Below are positions 50,458-62,323 of a stretch of 64,000 bases of DNA, piece after piece. The stretch's first letter is position 1; each line of letters starts with the position of its first letter. This DNA comes from Panax quinquefolius. Lineage: Eukaryota > Streptophyta > Magnoliopsida > Apiales > Araliaceae. The notes beneath the pieces are model-generated. The model was not told the origin of the DNA and did no database searches. It saw only the letters and a program-made list of their open reading frames with translations. The translations under genes and the position numbers were made by a program. Where the stretch lies: the NCBI GenBank assembly GCA_020205615.1, contig CM035167.1:140444568-140508567 (forward strand), given 5' to 3'.

Positions 50458-51330
50458 AATGGCATCGAGAATGTTGAGAATAGCAATGAAGCACATGAGA
50501 GTGTTAATTCGACTCAAACAAAAGGTAACGACTAACAACACGATAATAATCATCTTGGTGGTGGCAATTTATCATCGAACAATGATAACCATCGTGGGGA
50601 AATTATCATCATTAAGAATGGTAACCACTTGATTGGTAATCATGGCAAAGATAATAGAAGTGGAAATTTCAAGAAAGAAGGTCATTTAGCTCGATTTTGT
50701 CGTATAGTGAAGTCAAGTCCATTTGGGATAGTGGCACCAAAGGCGGATCTGGACAAAACAAAATCGGTGGGTTTTAAAGGAAGAGCGTTTTCGTGACTTC
50801 TCGAAAAGTGGGTAACCCGAACGAAGTTAGCACGGGTTAGTTAATTATAAATTCTTGAAGTCTATACCTTATTAGATACTGGGTTCTACCCATTCTTTTT
50901 ATCTCTCTTGCTTGCGTTCAACGTTTAAATTTGACTCAGGAGAAATTAGACTTTGATTTATCTATTGAAACTTCGTTGGGAGAAACCTTCGTTACCTCCA
51001 CCGTTTATTAATCTTGTTGTTTCAAATAAACACTTTCACGTTACACCTTGTCTATCTTATCTCTTTGAAAATACTTGCCTTTGAGGTAATTTTTTGAAAA
51101 GCGATTGGTTAACTACTCATCATGCTTTTTTCGTAAGGTTGTTAGCTTTTATATTCATAACCAACTTTGTTATCTGAATTCAAAGTAACCAAACCCTAAA
51201 GTTAATCTTTGTTATATCAAGCCATAAGTAAAGAGCCCCGATCCTTTCATTGTTAACTTCCTTGTGTGGAATGCACTGCCGGATTTTTACGTAGGCGACA
51301 TCGTGAATGAAGATGGCAAGTTTATAGGTA
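50458..51330 (+). pseudogene. Element B gag/protease remnant
   Basis: An N-terminal gag trace (ENGIENVENSNEAHES) at 50,450-50,505 matches the gag start of A. It is followed almost directly by the tail of a zinc knuckle (KKEGHLARFCR, 50,670-50,704), so the capsid core and most of the knuckle are deleted. A protease LLDTGFYPF (altered DTG-S/A-T-H-S) lies at 50,870-50,905. Sequence matching A's protease-RT linker (gattggttaactactcat) lies near 51,100. After 51,330 the match to pol ends. Confidence 0.7.
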
Positions 51331-52767
51331 TCATTGTGAGGTCTTATCTAGGTTAAGGGATAGAAGTCACAGTTGGTATCAATGTGACGTCTTATCCAAG
51401 TCTTGAATAAAATGTAGATTTTGAATGATATTTCTATCATTAATAAATTTCTTGACGTATTCTTGAAGATTTCTAGCCTACCCTAGGCGTGAAATCGAAT
51501 TTTGTATTGACCCCGATCTACAAAAACCCATTTCTTAAACCCTCAAATATTTCTTCAACTAAATAAGCAGATTTACGTGGTTTATGATGAAAGTCATAAT
51601 AAAAGCATTGGAATAATGAAATCATGGGTATATGAAGTATTAGTAAGTTTTATGATGAGTTATGTTGGTTAGTATGTGAAAACATGAAAGTTTCTTAGAA
51701 ATCACAAAGAGTTGAAAAGCGATTTTAGTGAAAAACGTAACATGAAATTCAATTGACCATATCTCCTGTTATATTTTGAATTTTTGAATGTGGTCAAGTC
51801 CTAGAGTTAGATCTATGAGTTACCTAACTAATCTAAGTGGAATTACTGGAAAAGGTGTTGTAGATTTTTGTGTGGACTGATTTTTAGCAAAGGAGTGCAA
51901 AGCTGCAAAAATCAAAAAAAAGCTTACGCCATGATTTTAGAGAGGCTGTTTCGGCCACTTAAATTATGAGAAAAATTCTGGCCTTTTGGGACATGAAAGT
52001 ATATGGTATAAAGTACCTCCTGTCTAAAAATGAGCTCATTCTCGACTTAAAATGAGCAAGTTATGACTATTTCAATATTTAGGTTTTTCCGAAAAATGCT
52101 ATAAGGAGTTCTATAACTCAGATGACCATGAAATTTAAACTGGAAGCTCACGTTAACATGTGTAAGGTCCTGCCAAGATTTGGGAATTTTTGGAGTTAAA
52201 CTTGAGGTAGCTAATTTCTTAAAGAATTAAGTGGAAATTGATTTTAAAAATAGTAAATGAATTTTAAAAATTCGAGAGAAAATATATTTTCATTATGGGA
52301 CTATATTATGCTAATCCCAGAAAAGAAATATTTTGGGGCTGATTTGGTATTTTTCATGAAAATATTTTAATTACGAACATATGAGTTAAATATGTTATGT
52401 GAAGTAACAAAGTTGAAAATAGGATTTTATGGCTAGAGAATCCTATATAGAGTATATGCATATTTTTTATGAGGGATTTGATAATTGGTGATGATATCTT
52501 ATGAGTATGACATTTTGAATGATTAAATGCATTATATGGTAAAAGTGTAAACAATTATGATAAATTGTTTATAAATTTAAGAAGTGATTAAAATATTGTT
52601 ATAATATTAATGTTATTAGATTATGAGATTATTAAATGATTGATAACATGGGGATATTCTTGAATCTGGATAAATTATATTATAAATGTTTAATATTTAT
52701 CCTTTATCTCATTTGATTGATTCTTTATATCATTATCCTCGTATTTTATATTATGTTGAAAGTAAAT
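51331..52767 (+). other. Non-coding body of element B
   Basis: About 1.4 kb of AT-rich sequence between the protease remnant and the tandem array. I found no RT or integrase motif in any frame and no similarity to the bodies of A or C. It may be captured host or spacer sequence, as in large retrotransposon derivatives. Confidence 0.55.
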
Positions 52768-54150
52768 ACGTGGGCTGTAGTGCATAGATGGACTTGGTAT
52801 GATTATGACCACGGATTATTCGGTATAATCATAACTTAGTAAATGAATACACAATTATCTTTGGCCGTAGTGCATGGATAATTTGTGGTGGTCGTGATCT
52901 TAATGAATACACTGATTATCTTTGGTAGTAGTGCATGGATAATTTGTGGTCGTGATCTTAATGAATATCCTTGGCACGTAGAGTGCGGGGATGATTCGAT
53001 GATGTGGATTAATTATTGAGTTTGAGTCTCAATGAATGAAATATTAATTCATGGATGTGTTCAAAGTCATCTCATGGCTTACGTGCATAGATGGACTTGG
53101 TATGATTATGACCGTGGATTGTTCGGCATAATCATAATAGTAATTGAAAAACACAATTATCTTTGGTAGTAGTGCATTGGATAATTTGTGGTCGTGATCT
53201 TAATGAATATCCTTGGCACGTAGTGCGGGGATGATTCGATGATGTGGATTAATTATTGGTGAGTCTCGTAATGAAATATTAATTCATGGATGCGTTCAAA
53301 GTCATCATGGCTTACGTGCATAGATGGACTTGGTATGATTATGACCGTGGATTGTTGGGTATAATCATGGCAGTAATTGAAAACACAATTATCTTTGGTC
53401 GTAGTGCATGGATAATTTGTGGTCGTGATACTAATGAATATCCTCGTCTCCGTAGTGCGGGGATGATTCGATGATGTGGATTAATTATCGATTGGTGAGT
53501 CTCAAAGAATGAAATATTAATTCATGGATGCGTTCAAAGTCATCGCGGCTACGTGCATAGATGGACTTGGTATGATTATGACGAGGATTGTTCGGTATAA
53601 TCATAACCAGTAATTGAAAACACAATTATCTTGGCGTAGTGCATGGATAATTTGTGGTCGTGATCTTAATGAATATCCTCGGCACGTAGTGCGTGGATGA
53701 TTCGATGATGTGGATTAATTATTGAAATGAGTCTCGTGAATGAAATATTAATTCATGGATGCGTTCAAAGTCATCTCGTGGCTTACGTGCATAGATGGAC
53801 TTGGTATGATTATGACCGAGGATTGTTCGGTATAATCATAGCAGTAATTGAAAACACAATTATCTTGGCCAGTAGTGCATGGATAATTTGTGGTCGTGAA
53901 TCTTAATGAATATCCTTGGCACGTAGTGCGGGGATGATTCGATGATGTGGATTAATTATTGAAGTGAGTCTCGTGAATGAAATATTAATTCATGGATGCG
54001 TTCAAAGTAAATCCGTGGCTTACGGCGATAGATGGACTTGGTATGATTATGACCGAGGATTATTCGGTATAATCATAATCAGTAATTGAAAACACGAATA
54101 TCCTTGGCGATTGGTGCATGGATAATTCGTGGTCGTGATATCTTATTAAG
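52768..54150 (+). repeat. About 235-bp tandem array, six units, in element B
   Basis: The phrase gacttggtatgattatgac recurs at 52,791, 53,094, 53,327, 53,564, 53,798 and 54,035, giving spacings of 303, 233, 237, 234 and 237. The first unit is longer because a piece of about 68 bp (gtagtgcatggataatttgtgg, gtcgtgatcttaatgaata) is duplicated inside it. Each unit holds gcatagatggacttgg, attgaaaacacaattatc, tgcatggataatttgtggtc, gcggggatgattcgatgatg and gaaatattaattcatggatg. It lies just upstream of the polypurine tract. Confidence 0.92.
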
Positions 54151-54344
54151 GCTGCGTCTTAGCATTATTGGTTTTACTGAGTTGTATATCTTTTTTATTC
54201 GTAGAGCAAAGATGAATTGTTAATGAATATCTTTGGCGGATTCACGAAGATGAATTTAATATTTTTAACAATAAAGGTATTCAAGGTATCCTCATCTCTT
54301 TATCATATCAGTCGTACCCTAATTTCGATTTCGGTGAAATTCCA

Positions 54345-54356
54345 TAAGGAGGGAGA
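54345..54356 (+). promoter_or_regulatory. Polypurine tract of element B
   Basis: aaggagggagat directly precedes TGTGAGACC of the right LTR. It matches the minus-strand tracts of A, C and F. Confidence 0.8.
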
Positions 54357-54357
54357 T

Positions 54358-56751
54358 TGTGAGACCCCAGATTTTATCAATAAAGATTTAAATTTTGTCG
54401 AAATAATTTTTTAATATTATGGTGTGAATTTGAGATAATATTATAGTTGTGGGTAGTATTTATAAATTTTGCAAAGTATGCAAGTGGTTATATTATATTC
54501 GATTGGTGGGGAATATTCGGTTTAGCGGGGAATATTAAATGCAACAGCTCAATCATTGGTGGACCAACAATGAATTATTGTCGGATTGAGAAAACGACAA
54601 AAAATATTTTATTGAAATAACGGCGGAAGTTTTAAGTAGTTCTTGTTGAACTACTCGGTAGTAAAAATGCGATGTCACGTGGTTGCATAGTAGCACACGC
54701 GGTGTTGATTATTGATGCTTATGTGAAGTCACTCGGTTTGATTCCATTATTCCGATTAATAATATGAATTATTATAAGCGATAATGACGTTTTGTTTTAT
54801 TCAGTATTATTAGCGTAATAAAAGCGAAACATCTTTTATATAAAATAGAATACTTTATTAAAGTTATTACATAAATAGAATATATTATATTTTATTATGC
54901 ATAGTGTTGCATAGTGTTTTTTTGCATAGTGTTTTGCATAGTATTGCATAGTGTTTGCATAGTAAAATGTTTTTATATAAATAGAATATATTATTTTTAT
55001 TTAAAAGATTTTTCTTTAAATATGGACCGTCAGATTAAAGTAAATCAATCTGGATAGTTCATGGATTAATTCTTATGCATTCCATTTTCCTATAAATAGA
55101 AGCTCATTCCTTCATTATTTTCTTACGAATTCATTTGAAACTCTAGAGAGAGAAATTATAGAGAAGCTATAGAGAAAATTATAGAAAGAAGAAGAGTATT
55201 ACGCTACTTCACTACTTCTATATTCAGTTCTTTTACGTAAGGGGTGTTATTCTTTCTTCTTGAAGAGAACACATTATTCCATTCATTATTATTACATTGG
55301 AATAACTTGTAAAAGTGGCATACCCTATACATAACTTTGTATCTGTGGCGTACCCATACTTGGTGAAATCCTTATGTTATTCCATTGCTTATTATTACAT
55401 TAGAATACTTTTTGTATCTGTGGTTTTACCTATACTTGGTGACATTCTTCTATTATTACATTGGAACATCACATGCTCATGTGTTTTACAGGACTGGTTC
55501 CGCTTTTTTATTATTCTGTTGGAACATCACATGCATGTGTTTTACAGGACTGGTTCCGTCTTTATCATTACGTTGGAATATCCTATCCGTGTGTTTTACA
55601 GGATGCAGTTCCATCTTTATTATTCTGTTGGAACATCCATGCCGGTGTGAATTTCACGACTGGTTCCGATTATTATTATTACGTTGGAATAACACATACA
55701 TCAAGTGATACGCATGCGTGGTGATTTCTTTTGTTATTCCATTCTTTATTATACCCGGTTGGTTAAAACTTTGACTTCTATACTCCATGAAATTAGTAGA
55801 ATATCCTTGATATTTGCGTTTCATCCAGATATCTTTTCATGGAAATATTCTTACGATCATTCTTGAATTTTACTCTACGTAAACGATGATCGTGTTGACA
55901 ATTTGGACGTTAATAATTCATGGATTAAATAATTCTTGAACTTGTTTTATTGAATTATTATGTCATTGTCATCATCCTCATGTTATATTATGTTATCTTT
56001 GGCTTACGTGCATAGATGAACTTAGTATGATTATGAGCCTGAGGATCATTCGGTATAATCATGACTTGATATAAATGATGTGACAAAAGTCTCTCGATTG
56101 GCTTTGTAATGCGATGATGGATAGTTTTGGTATGATTATGACCGGGGTGATTCGGTATAGTCATGACCATTGATAATTTGATGAAAATCCTTGACCGTGG
56201 TAGCACGGGGATGATTAGATGTGGTGGTTTATTTATTAAGTGAGTCTCGTGATAAAATTGATGAAAACCTTTTAAAACCTAAAAGATAGTAGACTTTATT
56301 CTCTACTTGACTCTTTTAATAGATTGTTTATTCAGCTGCTTGATTAAAGCGGTTGTCTATTGTATTTTATCGGTTTAACCTTTGTTGAAGGCTAATGATA
56401 ATTTATTCGCATTATCTTAGTCATAATATTTCTTCTTGGGCTAGTTGAGCTCACCTTTTCTTTCTTTGTTCTCTTGGAAATGAGAACATATTTGAGACGA
56501 GTCGGGGAGCGGAGTAATGGTCCAGAGGATAGCATTAGTAGTCTCACTATTACGTGAAATAGTGTGATAATAGTTGTAATGAGGACTCCTTTTGAGTTTG
56601 TATAATATCTAGTAGATAATATTTGTATTCAAACTCACGGTTTATGTCGTATTTGCACAGCAGTTATATTAGTAAGTTGTATTTGAATTTATGTACCATG
56701 TAAGTGGCGACCCAAGATGGGTGGCGTATACCTAATTTTGGGGGCGTCACA
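54358..56751 (+). mobile_element. Right (3') LTR of element B
   Basis: Starts TGTGAGACCCCAGATTTTAT and ends CCTAATTTTGGGGGCGTCACA. It is collinear with the left LTR, differing by scattered 1-4 base indels mainly at CAG/CTG/CCG-type sites. The 60-bp array is at 55,270-55,740. Confidence 0.88.
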
Positions 56752-59700
56752 TCTCTCGCCTTGAGAAGAAAAATGGAACAAAAAGAAAAGGGTGAGCTCA
56801 ACTAGCCCAAAGAAAGAATATTATGACTAAGATAATATACAACAAATTACAGTTAGTCTTCAACGGGAAAAATCTAATAGAATACAATAGACAACAAATT
56901 TTAAATCAATATTCGCGTGAAAATAATAATTCATTAGAAGAGTTAAGAGAGAATGCAAACTACTATCTTCTATGCACGAATTTAAAAGTTCATCGCGTCA
57001 TCTTTTATCCTCGTAACATCAATCAATATACATCCGGAATCAAATATTCATCTTTGCACTACAGGCAAAGATATTCATCGATTAAGTCAGTGTTCATCTA
57101 AACACTGTTCATCTTTGCACTACTGACCAAAGATATTCTTCGAAATCATTCATCTTTGACTACAAAAGCCAAAGATATTCAATAATATCATCGTTAAAGG
57201 CGAGGATGATGAAAATATTTTTTAAAGAAAGCGAATCCGGTGAAACAAAATGACGAGGATTAAGGATTAAGGATTCGTACTTTGTTTTATCCATGTTCAA
57301 AAATACCTCAAAATAATCATAGTGGTGTAAAATTCAAGAATGATCAAAACATGGATACAATCAAAGCTAGTATCCGAATAGATATTTTGGACTAAAAAAG
57401 AAGAAATTTTATTTTTTCGGTGAATAAAGGCCAGTATCGTGAATAGTAACTCAGAAGACACCAAAAGATAGAAATTTCCCAAAAAACATCTTCACGCTTC
57501 ATGAATAGTATTCGTGAATAGTAACTCGTGAATAGTAACTCATGAATAGTAACTTCGTGAATAGTAACTCATGAATAAGTAACCCCGACATGGAAAAGTT
57601 CCAAATTTGATAAAAAGTTCCAACCAATATTTCAAAGATAATGATATTGAAGAAATAATATCATCTGAGAAGAAAATAACATCCCTTACCTCGAAAGATT
57701 AGTACTTCTAGCTGGAATACCGGGTATAGTGCTGAAGGGAACTTGCACCGTTTAACAATACTCAAAGTATACTCACAAGAATATGCTCAATATATCGAAA
57801 GAGAAATAGAGAAAAACTTCAGTTTCTGGTGTGTTTTTCAATTCTAACCTAAGCATCCTATTTATAGGAAAATGCTTAGAACACCAAAGTAGAAAAGTCA
57901 AGTAGAGAATAATAAGTTGGGGTCTTACAACTAATGCTATCATCTGGACTGTCACTCCGTTTCACGACACGCCCAGCTATATTCTCATTTCCTGAAGAGA
58001 ACAGTGAAAGAAAGGGTGAGCTCAACTAGCCCAGTAAGAAATATTATGACTAAGATAATACAGAATAAATTATCATTAGTCTTCAACAATGTTAAACTGA
58101 TAAAATACAATAGACAACAAGTTTAACTGCAGCGGAATAAGCAATCCATTAAAAGAGTCAAGTAGAGAATAAAATCTACTATCTTTTATGATTTAAAAAA
58201 TTTTTCATCACTTTTATCGCTGGGACTCAGCTTAATAAATAATCCACATCATCCATGCAGTATGGCCAAGGATATTCATTAGTATCACGACCATAAATTA
58301 TCCATGCACTATGGGCCAAGGATATTCGTGTATTCATCAATGATCATTATCATGCCAACAACTGTCCATCAACGCACTACGGGCCAATGAGGACTTTTAT
58401 CACATCATTTGTAACATTACGGTCATGATTATACCGAATAATCCCTGATCATAATCATATCAAGTCCATCTATGCACTATAGGCCACATATGACTTTCAA
58501 AAAATATAAACATGAGGATGATGACAATGATATAAGAATTCAATAAAACAAGTTCACGAATTAATTTGTCCAGGAACCAATAACGTCCAAATTATCAACA
58601 TGATACTTATTTGTAAAGTAAAATTTAAGAATGCTCAGAAGAATATTTTCATGAAATGATACTGGATGAAGCGCAAATATCAAGGATATTCCACTAATTT
58701 CATGGAGTATAGAAGTTAAAACTTTAACCAACTGAGTATAATAAAGAATGGAATAACAACAGAAATCACCGTGCATGCGGTACTGCGCATGGCAGGATAT
58801 TCCAACGCAGAATAATAAATACTGAAATAATAAATAATGGAACGAAGTCGGTGAAATTCTGCCGATGAGGATTTTCCAATGAGAATATTAAATGCGGAAT
58901 AATAAATAATGGAACCAGTCGGTGAAATTCACAAGCGAGGATATTAAACGAGAATAATAAAGAATAAAAAAATAAAAAAATTTCACCAAGTATGCCAGAT
59001 TTCAGCATAAGCAAAGTTATTCAACATAATAATAAAGAATGGAATAATGAAGAAGATCACCAAGTATTGGGTAAACCGCATATCTGGTCATTCCACCAAG
59101 TATAGGGTGCCATGATCTGAGTTATTCCAATGAATAATAAAGAATGGAATAACATAATGATTTCACCAAGTATAGGGTGTCTGGCGTTATATAAGTTATG
59201 TATAGGGTATGCCACTTTTACGAGGTTATTCAATGTAATAATAAAGAATGGAATAATGGAAGATCTCTTCATGAATAAGAAAGAATAACACCCTTACTAG
59301 TAAAAAGACACTTTGGATATCAAAGTAGTGAAGTAGCGAATACTCTTCTTCTCTCTCTCTATAATTTCTCTCTCAGAGTTTCAAATTGAATTCGTAAGAA
59401 ATAATGAAGGAATGAGCTTATTTATAGAAGAATAGATTGAATAAGTAACTAATTCATGAGCGGTCCGGATCGATTTACTTTTTAAGCGAACGATCGGATC
59501 GATTTCTTATTAAAACTTAAAGTTTACGGTCCATCTTGATTTACTTATTAAAACTTTAAACCAAAATGACCCATATTGATTCACTATTATAACTTTCCAC
59601 CGGCGGTCCATATTAATTCATTCAACCAACTGATTCGAAAAATTAGCACATCTCCTCATGGAATAATATTGTACCCAAATACCGAATGCATGATAATAGA

Positions 59701-60563
59701 ATGAATAATAGCAAGGGTGAATAGTAACTCGTGAATAGTACTCCGACATGAAAAGTTCCCCGAATACCCGACTGAACAATATAACCTCCAGACATCAATT
59801 ATCATCGGAGTAGATGTCGATTTCTACAAATAATCTCAACATAATGAAACTATCAAATTCATCTTTAATCAACACGAACTTATTCATCATTAATATTATA
59901 ACTCACAATATTTAACAACCAGGTTGTTCCCAGGGAAGAGGGGGCTTTTCAATAAGGGTTTCTCCCTATTGGCGCGCAATTAAGTGACCAAACCTCTCCT
60001 TGACAGAACTTCTAAACATTGTAAATATTGCAATTTAATAATATGAATAACTTTGTCGACTCAATTATTGATTTAATAAAATAACATATTATGCACATGA
60101 TACTTTGTCAATAATCGAATCAATAATATGAGAGATATGATGCAACAATTACTGTAGCAACAATGTAGTATAAAGCGAGTGACTTATCACTTAAGCATCG
60201 ATAATCAATACTGCAGTGTCTTCTTATCACGACCAGACAGCGTATTCTTTTACTTTACTTCTAGGGTAGTTCAACAAGATAACAAATAAAACCTCCGTAG
60301 TTATTTTCATAAAATATTTTTGTCGTTTTAAATCGACAATTCTTCCGATTAATAGGGTCTACTAATGATTGTGTCGTCGTACGAATATTCCCCGACAAAA
60401 AGAATATTCCCCGACCAATCGAATATTATATAACAACTTACATACTTTGCAAAAAATTTCAAATACTACCCACAACTATAACAATATATCAAATCCACAC
60501 CATAATATTAAAAAAAATATTTCAAAAAATTAAATATTTATTCATAAAATCTGGGGTCTCACA

Positions 60564-61376
60564 GATACCATTCAAATTTAGAATTAGTAGCTTATTTTTT
60601 ATGGGAGGTTCATTACACAAGGTTAAATGAAACATCTGTCATATAATAGGATTGTATAATTAATTAATTTTTATGGTACGGTTTGATTTTGATTTTATGC
60701 ATGCAGTTTTGGCTAGTAACCAAACCAAAATTGTAAATTTGGTTTTTTAATCCATCTAAAATTATCACATACATCGAAACCGTTGGTGCGATTTTAATTA
60801 GTACAGTTTTTAATGTAATTTTAGTTCCAATTTGATTCCTTGCTCAACTCTAATGCAAAGAATGGATCAATAAGCTGATTGCCAAAAAATCACTACTCAT
60901 CTTTGTTACTAATCCTGATATAAAAAATAAAAATAAAAATAGATACAAGTTGTTTGTTGTAATTGCATCGCCTTTTAACCCTAAAATCAACAACTAAACA
61001 CTAATTTATTCAATTTATTAATTATTATATGTAACATTAAATATTTTAAAGTTAAAAGTATTTCTTTTACAACATTGTTACTAATTAATATAGAAGTAAT
61101 TATAATTTAACCTTTTAAATTAAATAATTTCTTTTAGTATAATTACTGAGGCGCTTGACATTTTATTATAATAGATGATTAACGAATCCTTAATCGAGTT
61201 TTGAGATTATAAAGGTAAAAAATATCACCTTGAAAGATAGTTCTAGAAAAATATCACCTTGAAAGATAGTTGTGGAATTTCTAGGACAATACACTACACT
61301 TGCATAATTTTCATCAAATCAAACAAAATATTCTTAGCGGAATAATGTTGAAAATTGCCAAATTAAGTTTATTGCC
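60564..61376. other. AT-rich unique DNA between D and G
   Basis: About 800 bp with no ORF, LTR end or RNA gene recognised. A short direct repeat, aatatcaccttgaaagatag, occurs at 61,229 and 61,250. It is probably the target DNA of solo LTR D and the flank at which element G was truncated. Confidence 0.55.
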
Positions 61377-61979
61377 TTACCATATTACCTTGTTGAACAA
61401 CCAAGGTTTTAGTCCAAGTTCGAATCGTCGAGATTTCCTTTCTTCAGTGTCTACTTGATGTGTTGTGAATCGTGCGAGTTCATTGAACTTGGCCGCATCG
61501 CGCCCTTGCCATCTCCCTTGTTTTAGTTCTAGAAACTTTACCTCCATCCTATTCTTCATGCTCTTGAGAAGTAATTCTCGAAGAACAAAAGTCTTAAACC
61601 TTTCCTGTGTTATAGTCCCTTCTCCCGCCCTCTGTTGATTTGCTTCCCACCAGTAGTTTGCTTCACCCCTAATCATATATATAGCGAACACGGTTTTCTG
61701 GTCTTCACCCACATGAGCAATGGCGAAGAATTTCTCCATTTCCTTGATCCACGTTTGCGCTACGATAGTATCGGTAGTACCCATGAATTCCGGAGGTCCC
61801 ACACTCTTAAAGTCCTTGAAGTTTCATGAAAGAGCTACTTGGGGAATGGGTGGTACTTGTCCATTTCTTCCCCTAAGAGCCTCCCCTAACAAAACTACAA
61901 ACCTCTGAATGGGATCTACTTGTCCTCTCTCATCATTAACCGACTCTTCCGGTGCAGTTAATCTACGTCTGGGCGGCAT
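61377..61979 (-). pseudogene. Element G gag, truncated, one in-frame stop
   Basis: The start codon at 61,979-61,977 gives MPPRRRLTAPEESVNDERGQ. The frame stays open apart from a TGA at 61,826-61,824, then continues through FMGTTDTIVAQTWIKEMEKF, a YWW motif (GEANYWWEANQQ) and EERKSRRFELGLKPWL. These are hallmarks of the Ty3/gypsy retrotransposon gag domain. The frame stops at about 61,377 with no zinc knuckle or pol, so the element is cut off there. Unlike A and C, this gag has almost no frameshifts. Confidence 0.85.
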
Positions 61980-62323
61980 TTTTCTGCATCACAAAACTTC
62001 CATTTTTATTATCTAATTATATTACTTAAACAATTCTCCATAAAAGGAATAAGATTTCAGAATATATTTCAGAACAAGATCATTTATATTCATATGCCAA
62101 ATTGTTACATTACATGATTATCTCTAGCATACTTCTATAAATGACACAACTTATCCCCTAATATCACAAAAGATGGGGACAACCATTAACATACTACCCC
62201 TCTAATATAACTCAAAAGTTTGGGGCTTACAACTATCTCACATTCTACCTAAAAGACTGAAATTACAACAACAGATAATACACTACATAACGAACTACAA
62301 CTAATAACTTTTAACGCCTAGAC
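61980..62323 (-). other. Spacer between G gag and upstream ORF
   Basis: About 340 bp, AT-rich, with stops in all frames on the minus strand. It separates the coiled-coil ORF from the gag start. It could be an untranslated leader or contain splice or re-initiation signals; none is evident. Confidence 0.5.

Larger units (their letters stand above)
47851..56751 (+). mobile_element. Non-autonomous LTR element B (family 1), youngest in the nest
   Basis: LTRs at 47,851-50,269 and 54,358-56,751 (2.42 and 2.39 kb) both start TGTGAGACCC and end gggcgtcac(a). A primer site follows the left LTR and a purine tract precedes the right one. It sits in C's right LTR with tctcg before it (47,846-47,850) and, after two extra bases, tctcg behind it (56,754-56,758). 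The 4.1 kb body has only traces of gag and protease and no RT, RNase H or integrase, so it depends on proteins from relatives such as A. Confidence 0.9.
40599..57929 (-). mobile_element. Ty3/gypsy element C (family 2), nested in D and split by B
   Basis: Left (3') LTR 40,599-43,302, body 43,303-47,590, right (5') LTR 47,591-47,850 plus 56,752-57,929. The element is flanked by an exact duplication, actaa (40,594-40,598 and 57,930-57,934), inside solo LTR D. Without B it is about 8.4 kb. The body runs gag, protease, RT, RNase H, integrase on the minus strand. It resembles element F in LTR and integrase, so the two belong to one family. Confidence 0.9.
47591..57929 (-). mobile_element. Right (5') LTR of element C, interrupted by B and internally deleted
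   Basis: Starts cgcgcccccaaaataggtatac at about 47,591, breaks at 47,850 for B, resumes at 56,752 and matches the left LTR until about 57,895. There it jumps straight to the LTR end aataataagttggggtcttaca (57,908-57,929). About 1.3 kb (equivalent to 41,985-43,278 of the left LTR) is missing. The filler gtcaagtagagaat at the join matches family 1 LTR sequence (for example 58,157-58,170). Confidence 0.85.
40347..60563 (-). mobile_element. Solo LTR D (family 1), split by nested element C
   Basis: The left part 40,347-40,598 starts TGTGACGCCCCC; the right part 57,930-60,563 ends GGGGTCTCACA. Joined across C, they make one LTR of about 2.9 kb in minus orientation, close to the B LTRs. It is flanked by an exact 5-bp duplication, gatac (40,342-40,346 and 60,564-60,568), so it is a complete insertion. 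With no internal region or second LTR it is a solo LTR, the usual product of recombination between the two LTRs of one element. Its 60-bp array lies at 58,780-59,270. Confidence 0.88.

Noticed and set aside
52768..54150. Regularly spaced repeats that might suggest a CRISPR array
   Set aside because: The units are 235 bp, nearly identical along their whole length, with no unique spacers, and lie inside a eukaryotic LTR element.
54217..54414. Short plus-strand ORF before and into B's right LTR
   Set aside because: It lies across the array end, polypurine tract and LTR start; although its middle part resembles the pol C-terminus tail found in other elements, it is too short and degenerate to list as a gene.
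55315..55724. Overlapping ORFs rich in His/Trp/Phe/Tyr (also at 601-939, 8,000-8,155 and 48,843-49,391)
   Set aside because: They come from open frames through the 60-bp LTR array; all frames show repeats and none resembles a protein.
61635..61908. Plus-strand ORFs opposite the G gag
   Set aside because: Antisense shadows of a clear gag frame on the minus strand.
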